From: Pseudomonas yamanorum
Lineage (GTDB): Bacteria; Pseudomonadota; Gammaproteobacteria; Pseudomonadales; Pseudomonadaceae
NCBI RefSeq assembly: GCF_013386765.1
Contig: NZ_JACARE010000043.1
Coordinates: 1 to 64,000 of the forward strand
Direction: 5' to 3'
Length of the DNA stretch: 64,000 bases
Position numbers and translations under genes: made by a program
The notes under the pieces: model-generated
Seen by the model: only the letters and a program-made list of their open reading frames with translations
What the model was told of the DNA's origin: nothing
Databases searched by the model: none
In this document: piece by piece, positions 25,542 to 35,325 of the stretch
Layout: every line of letters begins with the position of its first letter
Numbering within the stretch: position 1 is the first letter of the stretch

Positions 25542-25560
25542 AATTCAGGTGCTCCCGTTC

Positions 25561-26454
25561 TCAATACTTGGGCTTGCCGAAAATCCGGCTGACAATATTC
25601 ACGACCAGCACGATCATCACCAATACCAGCGAGGCCGCCCAGGCGAGCTCGAGCTGGTTGTCGAAAGGCATGCCGGAGAAGTTGTAAATCAGCACGGCCA
25701 GGGATGCCGTGGGATTCATCACCTCCAGGCTGCCGTCGTGGAAGATCCAGTAGTTGCTGAACAGCGCGGTAAACAGCAACGGCGCGGTTTCACCGGCAGC
25801 ACGTGCCACGGCGAGCATGACGCCCGTGAGGATCGCCGGCATGCCGGTTGGCAAGATGATTTTCCAGATGACCTGGGAGCGGGTGCAGCCCATGCCGTAG
25901 GCGGCGTCCTTCATGATCTTGGGCACCATGCGCATCGACTCTTCGGCGGTCAGCACCACGATGGGCAGCATCAGTACCGCCAGTGCCACGCCACCCGCCG
26001 GAGCGGAGTAGGTACCGGTGGTCATCACCACCAGGGCGTAGGCAAATACCCCGGCCAGGATCGAAGGCAGGCCGGTGAGCATTTTGGCGGCAAAGCGCGA
26101 GGCGTTCGCCAGTTTGCTGTCCGGCCCCAGTTCAGCCAGGAAGACGGCGGCCATGATGCCCACCGGCACCGCGATGGCAGCGGCGATGCCGACCATCACA
26201 AAGGTACCGGCCATGGCGTTGCCGAAACCGCCGCCGGTCTCGAAGCCGGTCGGCGGCAGTTCGGTGAACACTTCCAGGCTCAGGCGTGCGCCGCCACGGG
26301 TGATCAGCATGTAGAGCACGGAGATCAGCGGCACGCTGGCCACCAGTGCGCCAAGCCAGACCAGCGTGGTCAGCACCAGGCTGCGCAGGGCGCGACCTTC
26401 AAATTTGCGCTGCAGGCTGGGCACAGCGCTGATTGGGGACGTGAGGTCTGTCAT
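25561..26454 (-). CDS. pstA: Phosphate ABC transporter permease
   Basis: This inner-membrane permease subunit has 297 residues and six predicted hydrophobic segments. The cytoplasmic coupling loop has EESMRMVPKIMKDAAYGMGCTRSQVIWKIILPTGMPAILTG, typical of PstA. It overlaps the pstC stop by four bases (ATGA). At 297 residues it is of ordinary bacterial size, not the long form that accompanies the main Pseudomonas Pst system. Confidence 0.93.
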   Translation of the reverse strand: MTDLTSPISAVPSLQRKFEGRALRSLVLTTLVWLGALVASVPLISVLYMLITRGGARLSLEVFTELPPTGFETGGGFGNAMAGTFVMVGIAAAIAVPVGIMAAVFLAELGPDSKLANASRFAAKMLTGLPSILAGVFAYALVVMTTGTYSAPAGGVALAVLMLPIVVLTAEESMRMVPKIMKDAAYGMGCTRSQVIWKIILPTGMPAILTGVMLAVARAAGETAPLLFTALFSNYWIFHDGSLEVMNPTASLAVLIYNFSGMPFDNQLELAWAASLVLVMIVLVVNIVSRIFGKPKY

Positions 26455-27419
26455 TGTTTGGTACCCCGCTGGGCGTAGAGCATGATCATCGAACCGATGA
26501 CGTTGACCAGCAGCGTGATGAACATCAGCACCAGGGCTGCGTACATCAACACCTCGATCTCGTTGGGCCCGGCTTCGGGGAAGTTCAGCGCCAACAAGGC
26601 GGCCAGCGTGTTGGCCGGCGCAAACAGGGAAAGCGAAATGTTGTTGGCGTTGCCCACCAACATGGCCAGGGCCATGGTTTCACCCAGTGCGCGGCCGAGG
26701 CCAAGGACCAGGGAGCCGAAAATACCGGTGGCGGCGGATGGCACCATCACTTTGAGAATGGCTTCCCAGTGGGTGGTCCCCATGCCGTAGGCGGCCTGCT
26801 TGGTTTTCATCGGGACGCTGGTGAGGGCGTCCTGGGAAACCGCGGCAATGGTCGGCAGAATCATGATGGCCAGTACCAGCGCGGCTGGGAGCAACCCAGG
26901 CCCGCTCAAGGACGTGCCGAAAAAAGGTATCCAGCCCAGCTCGCTGTTCAGCCAAGCCGTCAATGGACGAATCGCCGGAATCACGACGTAGATACCCCAC
27001 AGGCCGTAGACGACGCTGGGGATGGCTGCGAGCAATTCGACAATGGTGCGAAACACGGCTGCCAGCTTTGCCGGCAGAAAATCCTGGGTCAGGAAAATCG
27101 CCATGCTGACGCCGAAAAAGCCTGCAATCAGCAGCGCGATCAGGGCGCTGTAGAGCGTGCCCCAAATGGCCGGCAGAATGCCGTACTTGCCTTGGTTAAC
27201 GTCCCAGACACTGCCGAACAGCACGTCAAAACCGTGCTTCTCCATGCCGGGAAGGGCCTTGCGTCCCACCTCGAATACCAAGGCGGCGACCAATGCCAGA
27301 ATCAGTACCACCCCGATTCGGGCAAGCGCACGGAAGGTGCGGTCAACCAGGAAATCCTTTGCGGAGGGGGGTTGGCAGGCAGAATCCGGGTTAACCGGTA
27401 CGACGAAGGGTTTGTTCAT
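26451..27419 (-). CDS. pstC: Phosphate ABC transporter permease
   Basis: This is the partner permease of PstA, 322 residues, six hydrophobic segments, with the coupling-loop sequence ALTSVPMKTKQAAYGMGTTHWEAILKVMVPSAATGIFGS. The housekeeping PstC of Pseudomonas is about twice as long. This short version supports the view that the operon is a second, separate phosphate (or phosphate-analogue) importer. ATG 27419 lies downstream of an intercistronic stem-loop. Confidence 0.93.
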   Translation of the reverse strand: MNKPFVVPVNPDSACQPPSAKDFLVDRTFRALARIGVVLILALVAALVFEVGRKALPGMEKHGFDVLFGSVWDVNQGKYGILPAIWGTLYSALIALLIAGFFGVSMAIFLTQDFLPAKLAAVFRTIVELLAAIPSVVYGLWGIYVVIPAIRPLTAWLNSELGWIPFFGTSLSGPGLLPAALVLAIMILPTIAAVSQDALTSVPMKTKQAAYGMGTTHWEAILKVMVPSAATGIFGSLVLGLGRALGETMALAMLVGNANNISLSLFAPANTLAALLALNFPEAGPNEIEVLMYAALVLMFITLLVNVIGSMIMLYAQRGTKQ

Positions 27420-27445
27420 TGGCTAATTCCGGACCAGGGGGGAAA

Positions 27446-27481
27446 CTCTCCCGGCGTGGCTGACAGCACACACCGGGAGAG
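27446..27481 (-). terminator. Intercistronic stem-loop pstS-pstC
   Basis: The inverted repeat CTCTCCCGG / CCGGGAGAG lies between pstS and pstC. Such hairpins usually protect the 3' end of the binding-protein message or attenuate read-through, giving more PstS than membrane parts. No T-run, so it is not a full terminator. Confidence 0.6.
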
Positions 27482-27493
27482 GCCTCACGCGCA

Positions 27494-28525
27494 TTACTGG
27501 ATGTTGGCGGACGCTTTGCGAACCTGATCGACAACCGATTGCGGCAGAGGGATGTAACCCATCGAGTCGGCGATTTTCTGCCCCTCGGTCAGGCTGTATT
27601 CGACCATTTCACGCATGGCCTTGGCCTTGGCCGGGTTGCCGTTGTCCTTGCGGAAGATCATCCAGGTGTAGGACGTGATCGGGTAGGATTTGGCGCCATC
27701 CGGGTCCGGCAGCCAGGCCACCAGGCTTTCCGGCATCTTCACCGCTGCCAGTGCCTCGGCACCGCTTTCGGCGTTCGGTACAACATAATGGCCGGCCTTG
27801 TTCTGCAACTGGGCGAAGTCAACCTTGGCCAGCTTGGCGAAGCCGTATTCGATGTAGCCGATGGCGCCAGGGGTCTGGCGTACGGTGGCGGTCACACCGT
27901 CGTTTTTAGGCGATTTGATGAATTTGTCACTGGCTGGCCAGTTAACGGTGTTGCCTTCACCCAGTTCCTTCTGGAACGTCGGGTTGATCGCCGCCAGGTG
28001 CTTGGTGAATACCGCGGTGGTACCGCTGGAGTCTGCACGCACGACCACGGTGATTGGCGTATCGGTCAGCTTCAGGTCCGGGTTGGCGGCGACGATCTGT
28101 GGATCGTTCCACTTGGTGATCTTGCCCAGGAAGATGTTGGAGTAAACATCACGTGGCAACTTCAACCCTTTTGGGTTGCCTGGCAGGTTATAGGCCAGCA
28201 CGATTTCACCCGCGGTCATCGGCAGCAACTGCACGCCTTCGGCAACCTTGGCAATGTCTTCGTCTTTCATGGCCGAGTCGCTGGCGGCGAAATCGACGGT
28301 TTTATTCAGGAAGTCCTGCACGCCCGCGCCGCTGCCCTTGGACTGGTAATCCACCGTGACACCTGGGGTCTTCTTGCTGAAATCCTTGAGCCAGGTCAGG
28401 TAGATCGGTGCCGGGAAGCTTGCACCGGAACCGGTCAGGCGAACGCTTTCGGCAGCAAAAGCCATGGAGCTGGCACAAAGAGATACCGAAACGGCGAGTG
28501 CAGCGGACTTCATCAAGCTCTTCAT
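27494..28525 (-). CDS. pstS: Periplasmic phosphate-binding protein
   Basis: This periplasmic receptor of the importer has 343 residues, with signal peptide MKSLMKSAALAVSVSLCASSMAFA, cleaved before Ala-Glu. The mature start VRLTGSGASFPAPIYLTWL and the VVRADSSGTTAVFTKHL segment contain the Ser/Thr/Arg ligands known to hold phosphate. It is first in the operon and preceded by AAGGA and a Pho box, so it should be induced by phosphate starvation through PhoB. Confidence 0.94.
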   Translation of the reverse strand: MKSLMKSAALAVSVSLCASSMAFAAESVRLTGSGASFPAPIYLTWLKDFSKKTPGVTVDYQSKGSGAGVQDFLNKTVDFAASDSAMKDEDIAKVAEGVQLLPMTAGEIVLAYNLPGNPKGLKLPRDVYSNIFLGKITKWNDPQIVAANPDLKLTDTPITVVVRADSSGTTAVFTKHLAAINPTFQKELGEGNTVNWPASDKFIKSPKNDGVTATVRQTPGAIGYIEYGFAKLAKVDFAQLQNKAGHYVVPNAESGAEALAAVKMPESLVAWLPDPDGAKSYPITSYTWMIFRKDNGNPAKAKAMREMVEYSLTEGQKIADSMGYIPLPQSVVDQVRKASANIQ

Positions 28526-28573
28526 TAAGGAAACTCCTTGTGATAATTGGCCTCCGCACTCTGCAATAGGGTT

Positions 28574-28591
28574 GTTACAGTTTTATGAAAA
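28574..28591 (-). promoter_or_regulatory. Pho box upstream of pstS
   Basis: On the minus strand this reads TTTTCATAAAACTGTAAC, close to the PhoB consensus of two CTGTCAT repeats separated by AAAA. It ends about 48 bases before the pstS start, a normal distance for an activator site. Confidence 0.75.
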
Positions 28592-28715
28592 TTGAGTGGC
28601 GACGTGCTTTTGTCCCTGTTTTTCGCCTCAGCGACAGGGTTTGCGCGTGCTGGTAGTTGTAACAAGTTGCGACTAACGCTCAGCCACGCCCCTTGGACTC
28701 ATGGGGCGTCGCCGG

Positions 28716-31667
28716 TCATTCAGTGCTCAAGGACATGAGTTCACTGACACGGGAAACCAGGGTTTTGACCGCAAACGGCTTAGTCAGCACCTGCATCCCT
28801 GCTTCTAGCTGGCCGTTGCCGATGGCGGCGTTTTCCGCATAACCCGTAATGAACAGCGTCTTCAGGTTTGGCCGGACGTCCCTGCCCGCATCCGCCATTT
28901 GCCGGCCATTCATTCCGCCTGGTAAGCCCACGTCGGTGATGAGCAAGTCGATGTGTGTGTTGGAGCGCAATATCTCCAGCCCGGCGATACTGTCGGCCGC
29001 CTCTATCAGCGTATAGCCCAGTTCACCCAGCACTTCCGTCAGGAGCAGCCGAACGGTGGGTTCATCGTCCACCACCAGGATCGTCCCCCCGGTTTTGCTG
29101 ACCGTGGCTAGGCTTTTTTCTTTATCGTCGCGGTTTTGCCCGGCTTCCCCGAAGTAGCGTGGCAAGTAGATGCACATCGTCGTGCCTTGACCCACTTGCG
29201 AATAGGCTCTGACCTGACCGCCGGATTGTTTGGCGAATCCATAGATCATCGAAAGCCCGAGGCCTGTGCCCTGGCCGAGGGGTTTGGTGGTGAAGAACGG
29301 GTCGAATGCCTTTGCGATGACGTCGGGTGTCATGCCCATGCCGGTGTCGGTGACACACAGAGAAAGGTATTCGCCTTCGGGCATGTCGTGGGCGCTTGCA
29401 GCCTCTGCGCCCATCAACCGATTGGCCGTCTCGATGGTGATGCGCCCGCCATCGGGCATGGCGTCGCGTGCATTGATGCAGAGATTCAGCAGCGAGTTCT
29501 CCAGTTGGCTTGCGTCCACAAGCGCGGGCCAAAGCCCCGTGGCTTCGACGGTTTCCACCACAATGCCGGGGCCCACCGTGCGCTGAATCAGCTCAGTCAT
29601 CCCTTCCATCAGCGCATTCACATCGGTGGGCCGCGGGTCGAGTGTCTGTCGCCGGGAGAAGGCCAGAAGGCGATGCGTGAGGGCCGCCGCTCGCTTGGCG
29701 GCGCCCTGTGCAGTCGTCATGTACTTGTCGACCTCCATCAAGCGGCCTTGGGCTATCCGGGTGCCCATCAGCTCCAATGCCCCTGAAATCCCGGCCAGCA
29801 GGTTGTTGAAGTCATGCGCGATGCCACCGGTCAGTTGTCCAACCGCTTCCATTTTTTGAGACTGGCGCAATTTCTCTTCGGTTTGCATCAGTTCGGCCGT
29901 TCTTGCCAACACCCGCTGCTCCAGCGTTTCGTTGAGCGTCCTCAACGCCGCCGTCGCCCGATCTCGCTCGGCCTCCATCGCGCGACGTTCTTCTACGTCG
30001 ATAAGCACGCCGGGGAAGCGCAGCGGGCTGCCATCCTCGGCGCATTCAATTCGTCCGTTCGCTTCAATCCAGTAGTACTTCCCGTCAGCCCGACGCACGC
30101 GATATTGGTGGGAATACGCGCCTCCTCGCGTAATGGCCTCATTCAAGGCCCCCGAAAGTCCCTCTCTGTCGTCAGGGTGCACGTTTCTAACAATCTGATT
30201 GAGGCTGAGGCCTTCAAGGCCCAGCGTTGGGTCCAGGTCAAAAACCCTGGCGAAGGCTTCGTCCACGGTGAAGCAGTCGGTGGGCAGGTCCCAGTGCCAC
30301 GTGCCTAAAATGGCACCCGCTGCGAGGGCGAGCTGGACGCGCTCAATGTTTTCGCGCGCAACCGCCTCGCTTGCCAGAAGGCGTTCCTGGGCATTTCGCC
30401 GTTCGGTGACGTCGCTGAAGAAGATTGCGATCTGCCGGTCGGCTGGGTCGCCGACACGGACCGCGCGAACATCGAACCATCGTTCGAACGTATTGGCGTA
30501 GCTCTCGAAATTGGCCGGCTCTCCGGTCTTGGCAACGTGCCCGTATTTCTCGAACCAAAAGCTCTCCAGATTGGGGGCAAACTCGGTCACCCATTTGCCC
30601 CGCAGGTTGACGCCGGCTTGACGCTCGAAAGCCGGGTTGGCTTCGACGAAGCAGTAGTCCACCGGCCGGTCGTCGGCATCGAATTTGACTTTGACGATAG
30701 CGAACGCCGCCTCGATCGTTTCCAGGATCGTGCTGAAGCGCTCTTCACTGCGGCGCAAGGCCGTTTCGGCGCTGCGGGAACGGGTCATGTCCAGCATCGC
30801 GCCGATCATTCGCTCGGCCTGGCCGTCGGTGTTACGGATCACGTGTCCTCGGTCAAGCACCTCGGCGTAGGAACCGTCCTGGCAGCAAAAGCGATATTCG
30901 GCGCTCCACGTGGTGCCATGCCCCTCAAGCGCGGTGCGGATCGAGCTCTCTACACGATCCCGGTCCTGAGGGTGAATTTGGCTGAAGCGCCACTCAGCCG
31001 TGGTATCGACGGTCTCCAGCGGGAATCCGTAGGCCTGTTGCAGTGCTTCGTTCCAGATGATCTGGTGGGTATTCAGGTCCCAGTCCCAGACCGCATCGCT
31101 GGTGGCCTTGACGGCCAATCGATAGCGTTCCTGTGCATCGACAATCGCGCGGCCGGCCAGGTGCTCGTTGGTGCGATCACGCAGGATTTTCACGAAACCA
31201 AGGTGGGCCCTGGCGTCATCATAAAGTGGCAGCAACTCGCCTGAAGCCCAGAACCGCCGGCCATCCTTGCGAAGGTGCCAGCGCTCATCCGAGGCGCGGC
31301 CCTCCAGGAGCGCATTTTGCATTTCCCGCTCAACCTGCCCGCTTGCGCGATCAGCGGGGGTGAAGAACAGCGCAACGCTCTGACCGCGCACCTCTTCGGC
31401 GGTCCAGCCCATGACATGAGTGGCTCCCGAATTCCAATCGGTGATGTACCCGAGCGGGTCGATCACGACCATCGCGAAATCGACCGCACTGTCGAAGATC
31501 GCCCTCTGGCGTGCCTCGCTCCCGGCAAGTGCCGCTCGACTGGCTTTCAGTTGAGCCGCCATGTCCTGAGTGTCAGGGGCCTCGATCCCGGCGTTACCGA
31601 GAGCCAATCGTAAGCGCTTGATCTCTGACTCAAGCTCCTCGCGGGTCATACTTTTCAAGATTTTCAC
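28716..31667 (-). CDS. Multi-PAS hybrid sensor histidine kinase
   Basis: This 983-residue hybrid kinase has no clear membrane segments. Order: N-terminal coiled segment (REELESEIKRLRLALGNAGI), four PAS/PAC domains (roughly residues 45-560, e.g. DSAVDFAMVVIDPLGYITDWN, FCCQDGSYAEVLDRGHVI, YRVRRADGKYYWIEANGRIE), a HisKA domain with phospho-His in GGIAHDFNNLL, a HATPase domain (LLNLCINARDAMPDGG, GTGLGLSMIYGFAKQSGG), and a C-terminal receiver with ILVVDDEPTVRLLL and Asp in LLITDVGLPGGMNG. The start at 31667 is a GTG; ATG 31649 is an alternative. It stands alone, divergent from a c-di-GMP protein. The signal is unknown; soluble PAS kinases of this form often sense redox or light. Confidence 0.9.
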   Translation of the reverse strand: MKILKSMTREELESEIKRLRLALGNAGIEAPDTQDMAAQLKASRAALAGSEARQRAIFDSAVDFAMVVIDPLGYITDWNSGATHVMGWTAEEVRGQSVALFFTPADRASGQVEREMQNALLEGRASDERWHLRKDGRRFWASGELLPLYDDARAHLGFVKILRDRTNEHLAGRAIVDAQERYRLAVKATSDAVWDWDLNTHQIIWNEALQQAYGFPLETVDTTAEWRFSQIHPQDRDRVESSIRTALEGHGTTWSAEYRFCCQDGSYAEVLDRGHVIRNTDGQAERMIGAMLDMTRSRSAETALRRSEERFSTILETIEAAFAIVKVKFDADDRPVDYCFVEANPAFERQAGVNLRGKWVTEFAPNLESFWFEKYGHVAKTGEPANFESYANTFERWFDVRAVRVGDPADRQIAIFFSDVTERRNAQERLLASEAVARENIERVQLALAAGAILGTWHWDLPTDCFTVDEAFARVFDLDPTLGLEGLSLNQIVRNVHPDDREGLSGALNEAITRGGAYSHQYRVRRADGKYYWIEANGRIECAEDGSPLRFPGVLIDVEERRAMEAERDRATAALRTLNETLEQRVLARTAELMQTEEKLRQSQKMEAVGQLTGGIAHDFNNLLAGISGALELMGTRIAQGRLMEVDKYMTTAQGAAKRAAALTHRLLAFSRRQTLDPRPTDVNALMEGMTELIQRTVGPGIVVETVEATGLWPALVDASQLENSLLNLCINARDAMPDGGRITIETANRLMGAEAASAHDMPEGEYLSLCVTDTGMGMTPDVIAKAFDPFFTTKPLGQGTGLGLSMIYGFAKQSGGQVRAYSQVGQGTTMCIYLPRYFGEAGQNRDDKEKSLATVSKTGGTILVVDDEPTVRLLLTEVLGELGYTLIEAADSIAGLEILRSNTHIDLLITDVGLPGGMNGRQMADAGRDVRPNLKTLFITGYAENAAIGNGQLEAGMQVLTKPFAVKTLVSRVSELMSLSTE

Positions 31668-32038
31668 CGCTCGTTCATTATTGGCTTTTTGGGGGGCAGG
31701 CCTGAATCAGTAGGCGTCACGGAATACAGCCAGATTTGGAATATAGACTCACAAGGCCATTGGCAGCTTGAACCCCCAGCAATGCCCATTGCCCATGATC
31801 AATCGTCCTGGTGACGTCGCTCAGCGTTGTGACAAGAACTCAGCGCTGCAAGTTTCTTGCGAAGCTTGCAAAAGCGCGACTCCGCCTGGCGCCTGCCCCT
31901 CCCTCGCACGCAGGTTCGCCGGGAGAAATTGCCCGAATGCATCCCCTTGAGCTATTCGGGGCATAGAAAAAAACAACATCATAATGATGGCACTGTCTGA
32001 TACCTTATCGTACGAATACAGCCACTCCGAGGATTGTC
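31668..32038. other. Divergent intergenic region
   Basis: The 371 bases between the sensor kinase (minus) and the GAF-GGDEF-EAL gene (plus) hold no convincing gene. An inverted repeat CCCGAAT-N15-ATTCGGG lies at 31932-31960. GAGGA at 32030-32034 is the ribosome binding site of the downstream gene. An AT-rich stretch at 31966-32010 is a likely promoter zone for the plus-strand gene. Confidence 0.5.
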
Positions 32039-33817
32039 ATGGGCGAAGGCGCTCCTATTCCGCCGAATGAAATTGAACGGCTAAAAGAGGTCGCAAGATT
32101 TTGTCCAACCGACAGCGATGAAGATGATGTGTTTGATAAAATCGTCGAGATGGCGGCTGCCTACTACAACGTCCCCATCGCACTGATTTCAATCGTCGAA
32201 AAACACCGGCAATGGTTCAAGGCACGGGTGGGTCTTAAAGAAACGCAGACTCCGCGAGAAGTGTCTTTCTGCGCCTACTCTACGCTGGACAACTCCCTGT
32301 TGGAGGTGTCGGACGCAACGCGGGATGCCCGCTTCAAAGACAATCCCCTGGTAACAGGCCCGCCGCATATTCGTTATTACGCGGGCGCCCCCTTGATCAC
32401 CGAGGATGGTTTTACCCTGGGAAGTCTCTGCATCATCGATACCGTCCCCCGCCCGCCCATGAGCGAGCGTGACAGTGCAATGCTCAACGGCTTCGCTGAG
32501 CTTGTAATGATGCGCATACAGGGCATGCGCTCGCGCAATTTTGTGGACCAACCCACGGGGCTGTTTAACCGGCTCAGGCTTGAGGAGGATATCCGTCAAG
32601 CGGTCAAGCTTAACAACCGGTGCCAGGTGTATGCCGTTGACATTATCTCGCCAAAATTCCTCAACGATATTGTAAAGGCCCTGGGTTATAGCTTTGCGGG
32701 AGACTTGGTGCTGGCGATCAAATCACGCTTGCAAAAACTCTTACCCGCGCGGTGCCTGCTTTACAAAATAAGCCCGACCCGGTTTGGCTTCCTCCTTGAG
32801 GAGGATCAAACCACCGCACACATCTGCGAAAGTATTCTCACCGACTTCAAAATGCCGGTTGAATGCCATGGCATCCCCATACTCATGCAAGTGGGGATTG
32901 GTGTGCTGCCTATTCATGGTGCAGGGCAGCAAGACTGGCTGCGCCTGCTGGTGAGCGCGGCAGATGAGGCGCGTGACCGCAAGCTGGGATGGTCGCTCTA
33001 CGAACCCCAGTTTGACGCTGCTCAACAACGCGCTTTCATGTTATTGAGTTCGTTGCCGGAAGCGGTCAGCTCCGACCAACAGTTCAGCCTGGTGTATCAG
33101 CCCAAGATCAAACTGCCTTCGGGAACCTGTCATTCGGTCGAGGCATTGCTGCGGTGGACCCATCCGTTGCTTGGTCCCATCAGCCCTGCCGAATTCATAC
33201 CCCTGGCTGAAAAAACCGCCCTGATACCCTCCGTCGGGTTATGGGTGCTCAACGCAATCATCCGGCAAGCGATTGTCTGGAAGGCGCAAGGCCTGCGCCT
33301 GCGGATCGCGATGAATATCACCGTCAGCGATCTGGAAAGCGCCGAGTTCGTGGACGCCATGATTCATGAAATTCAAACCTGCGGCCTGGACCCGGCCGGC
33401 TTTGAGCTTGAGTTCACCGAAAGCATGCTGATGACCAACCCTGAAGAAGTCATCCGGCAGCTGGAGCGTGTGCGCAGGTTTGGCGTAGAGGTTGCCGTGG
33501 ATGATTTCGGAACGGGCTACAGTAACTGGGCGTATTTGAAGGAACTACCGGCCACCACCGTCAAGCTTGATCAGTCACTGATCAGCGGGCTGGGCAGCAA
33601 TCAAAATGACAAACAATTGGTCAAAACCCTGATCGGCCTGGCGAAGGGGCTCGGCTACCGCATCGTTGCCGAAGGCGTGGAAAATCAGGAAATCCTGGAC
33701 CTTTTAATACAGTGGGGATGTTCCGAAGCACAGGGCTACCTGATAGCAAGGCCCATGAGCGCAACGGACCTGGAAACCTGGATCAATCAAGTCAGCGACC
33801 GCGAATCGGCACAGTAG
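32039..33817 (+). CDS. GAF-GGDEF-EAL cyclic-di-GMP protein
   Basis: This 592-residue cytosolic signalling protein has a GAF domain at about residues 25-165 (IALISIVEKHRQWFKARVGL, FCAYSTLDNSLLEV), a diguanylate-cyclase-like domain at about 175-320, and an EAL phosphodiesterase domain at about 330-585. In the GGDEF domain the active loop is replaced by SPTRFGF, so synthesis is unlikely. The EAL domain keeps VEALLRW, the metal-binding Glu in FTESMLM, and VDDFGTGYSN, so hydrolysis of c-di-GMP is likely. The degenerate cyclase domain may bind GTP as a regulator. GAGGA precedes the ATG. Divergent from the hybrid kinase. Confidence 0.9.
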   Translation: MGEGAPIPPNEIERLKEVARFCPTDSDEDDVFDKIVEMAAAYYNVPIALISIVEKHRQWFKARVGLKETQTPREVSFCAYSTLDNSLLEVSDATRDARFKDNPLVTGPPHIRYYAGAPLITEDGFTLGSLCIIDTVPRPPMSERDSAMLNGFAELVMMRIQGMRSRNFVDQPTGLFNRLRLEEDIRQAVKLNNRCQVYAVDIISPKFLNDIVKALGYSFAGDLVLAIKSRLQKLLPARCLLYKISPTRFGFLLEEDQTTAHICESILTDFKMPVECHGIPILMQVGIGVLPIHGAGQQDWLRLLVSAADEARDRKLGWSLYEPQFDAAQQRAFMLLSSLPEAVSSDQQFSLVYQPKIKLPSGTCHSVEALLRWTHPLLGPISPAEFIPLAEKTALIPSVGLWVLNAIIRQAIVWKAQGLRLRIAMNITVSDLESAEFVDAMIHEIQTCGLDPAGFELEFTESMLMTNPEEVIRQLERVRRFGVEVAVDDFGTGYSNWAYLKELPATTVKLDQSLISGLGSNQNDKQLVKTLIGLAKGLGYRIVAEGVENQEILDLLIQWGCSEAQGYLIARPMSATDLETWINQVSDRESAQ

Positions 33818-33830
33818 CCACCCTCAGACG

Positions 33831-35180
33831 CTAAGGTTTGTTCGGCGTTGCGGGCGCTTGCAGAAAGCCCCGCGCCAACTGCTGGTATAACTCCGGCCCC
33901 ATCCTCGCGCTGACCGCTTTGGCAATCAGGGCGACGGCCATCAGACTGATCACCATCCCATGGCTGTCGATCATCTCCATGACGATGATGGCGGACGTGA
34001 TCGGCGACTGTGTGACAGCCGCCAGGAAACCCACCATGCACAGCGCAATCATCGGTTGGGCCGCCACGTGGAAAAAGTCGGCGGCATTGGCCCCCACGGC
34101 TGCGCCTACTGCCAGGGACGGAGCAAAAATACCGCCGGGGATACCGGAAAAATAGGTCACGACAGTGGCAAGAAAACGCGTGATGGGCGCATGCCATGGC
34201 AGGCCGATGTCGGACACGATGATCTGTGAAGTGATGCCGTAGCCGCTGCCAAATGACATACCGCCGCTGAGCCAGCCGAGCACAGCCACAATCAGCCCGC
34301 AGCCACCGGCGAACCACACCGGGTGCAAGCGGCGCCACTCCCAGAGCACGAACCGATGATGCCGTTGTGGCCACAGCAGCATCCGGCTGAATAATCCTCC
34401 GAGGAGGCCGCAACCGATTCCGGATGCCAGCGCCGGAACGATGATGTCCAAGCTGAGATCTTGCACGTCCAGGTGGCCGAAATAGTTGTAGTTGCCCTGT
34501 AAAGCGATCGCGACCATCCCCGACAGGATGATCGTGCTGAGCAGCACGCCACTGGTCCGGGTTTCCAGCTTTCGCCCAAGCTCCTCTACTGCAAAGGCCA
34601 CACCGGCCAACGGCGTGTTGAATGCAGCAGCAATGCCCGCGGCGCCTCCGGCCAGGATCAGGTCTTCGGGGCGGATAATCCGCGCATTGGGCAGGTAGCG
34701 GTGAAAGAAGTGCATGATCGACGCAGCCACCTGAACCGAGGGACCTTCGCGCCCCGCCGAAAAGCCCCCCGTCAGCGCCAGTGTTCCAAGACCGATCTTG
34801 GCAAACGCAATACGCAAAGACACCAGTTGGCTGACAGGTTTGCCCTGGTGGGCCAGCCGCGTGGCAGCGATCACCTGGGGAATACCGCTGCCCTGGGCCC
34901 CGGCAAAAAACCGGGTCGTCAGCCACACCACCAGCATGCCGACCAGCGGTGTGTAGATAAATGGCAGCCAAGGGCGCCCTGTCGTCTGCTGAGCAAACTG
35001 CATCAGTGCCAGGTCGGCCAAGCGGGCAAACATCACCACCAGCAGGCCCGCACAGGTAGCCGCCGCCCAGAGCGTCACGCGGGTGCGCCAGCGGATAGAG
35101 GTAAAGCGACGGCGTAGCAACAATAACGGTTTGATCACCCGAGCAGATTCCCGTTGAGGTTCGATGGCATGCAGCGTCAA
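33831..35180 (-). CDS. ClC-family chloride channel/antiporter
   Basis: This 449-residue membrane protein of the ClC family has many hydrophobic segments. The anion-pathway motifs are intact: GSGIPQV, GREGPSVQ with the gating Glu, GAAGIAAAFNTPLAGVAFAVEE and GGIFAPSLAVGAAVG. Glu at the gate suggests H+/anion exchange as in the E. coli homologue, though fluoride-type ClC proteins differ. The frame opens at a TTG 35180 that lacks a strong ribosome binding site; GTG 35138 is a possible alternative. It stands alone; its 3' end is 14 bases from the convergent GAF-GGDEF-EAL gene. Confidence 0.88.
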   Translation of the reverse strand: MTLHAIEPQRESARVIKPLLLLRRRFTSIRWRTRVTLWAAATCAGLLVVMFARLADLALMQFAQQTTGRPWLPFIYTPLVGMLVVWLTTRFFAGAQGSGIPQVIAATRLAHQGKPVSQLVSLRIAFAKIGLGTLALTGGFSAGREGPSVQVAASIMHFFHRYLPNARIIRPEDLILAGGAAGIAAAFNTPLAGVAFAVEELGRKLETRTSGVLLSTIILSGMVAIALQGNYNYFGHLDVQDLSLDIIVPALASGIGCGLLGGLFSRMLLWPQRHHRFVLWEWRRLHPVWFAGGCGLIVAVLGWLSGGMSFGSGYGITSQIIVSDIGLPWHAPITRFLATVVTYFSGIPGGIFAPSLAVGAAVGANAADFFHVAAQPMIALCMVGFLAAVTQSPITSAIIVMEMIDSHGMVISLMAVALIAKAVSARMGPELYQQLARGFLQAPATPNKP

Positions 35181-35325
35181 AAACCCCGGATGCCCTTGCT
35201 TCAGACGCGCCGATATCCAGGCGCAACCACTCTAGTGCGCGCGCAGCAATGGTGTCACGAGTTTATCCCGCAACGGCCGATCGATTTTGTGAGCTATGAC
35301 GCGGCGGGATAGCTGCCAGGCCAGG

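Noticed and set aside
33787..35226. A 479-codon frame overlapping the ClC gene in another frame of the same strand
   Set aside because: The other frame has intact ClC motifs (GSGIPQ, GREGP); this one is Arg/Gly/Cys-rich noise.
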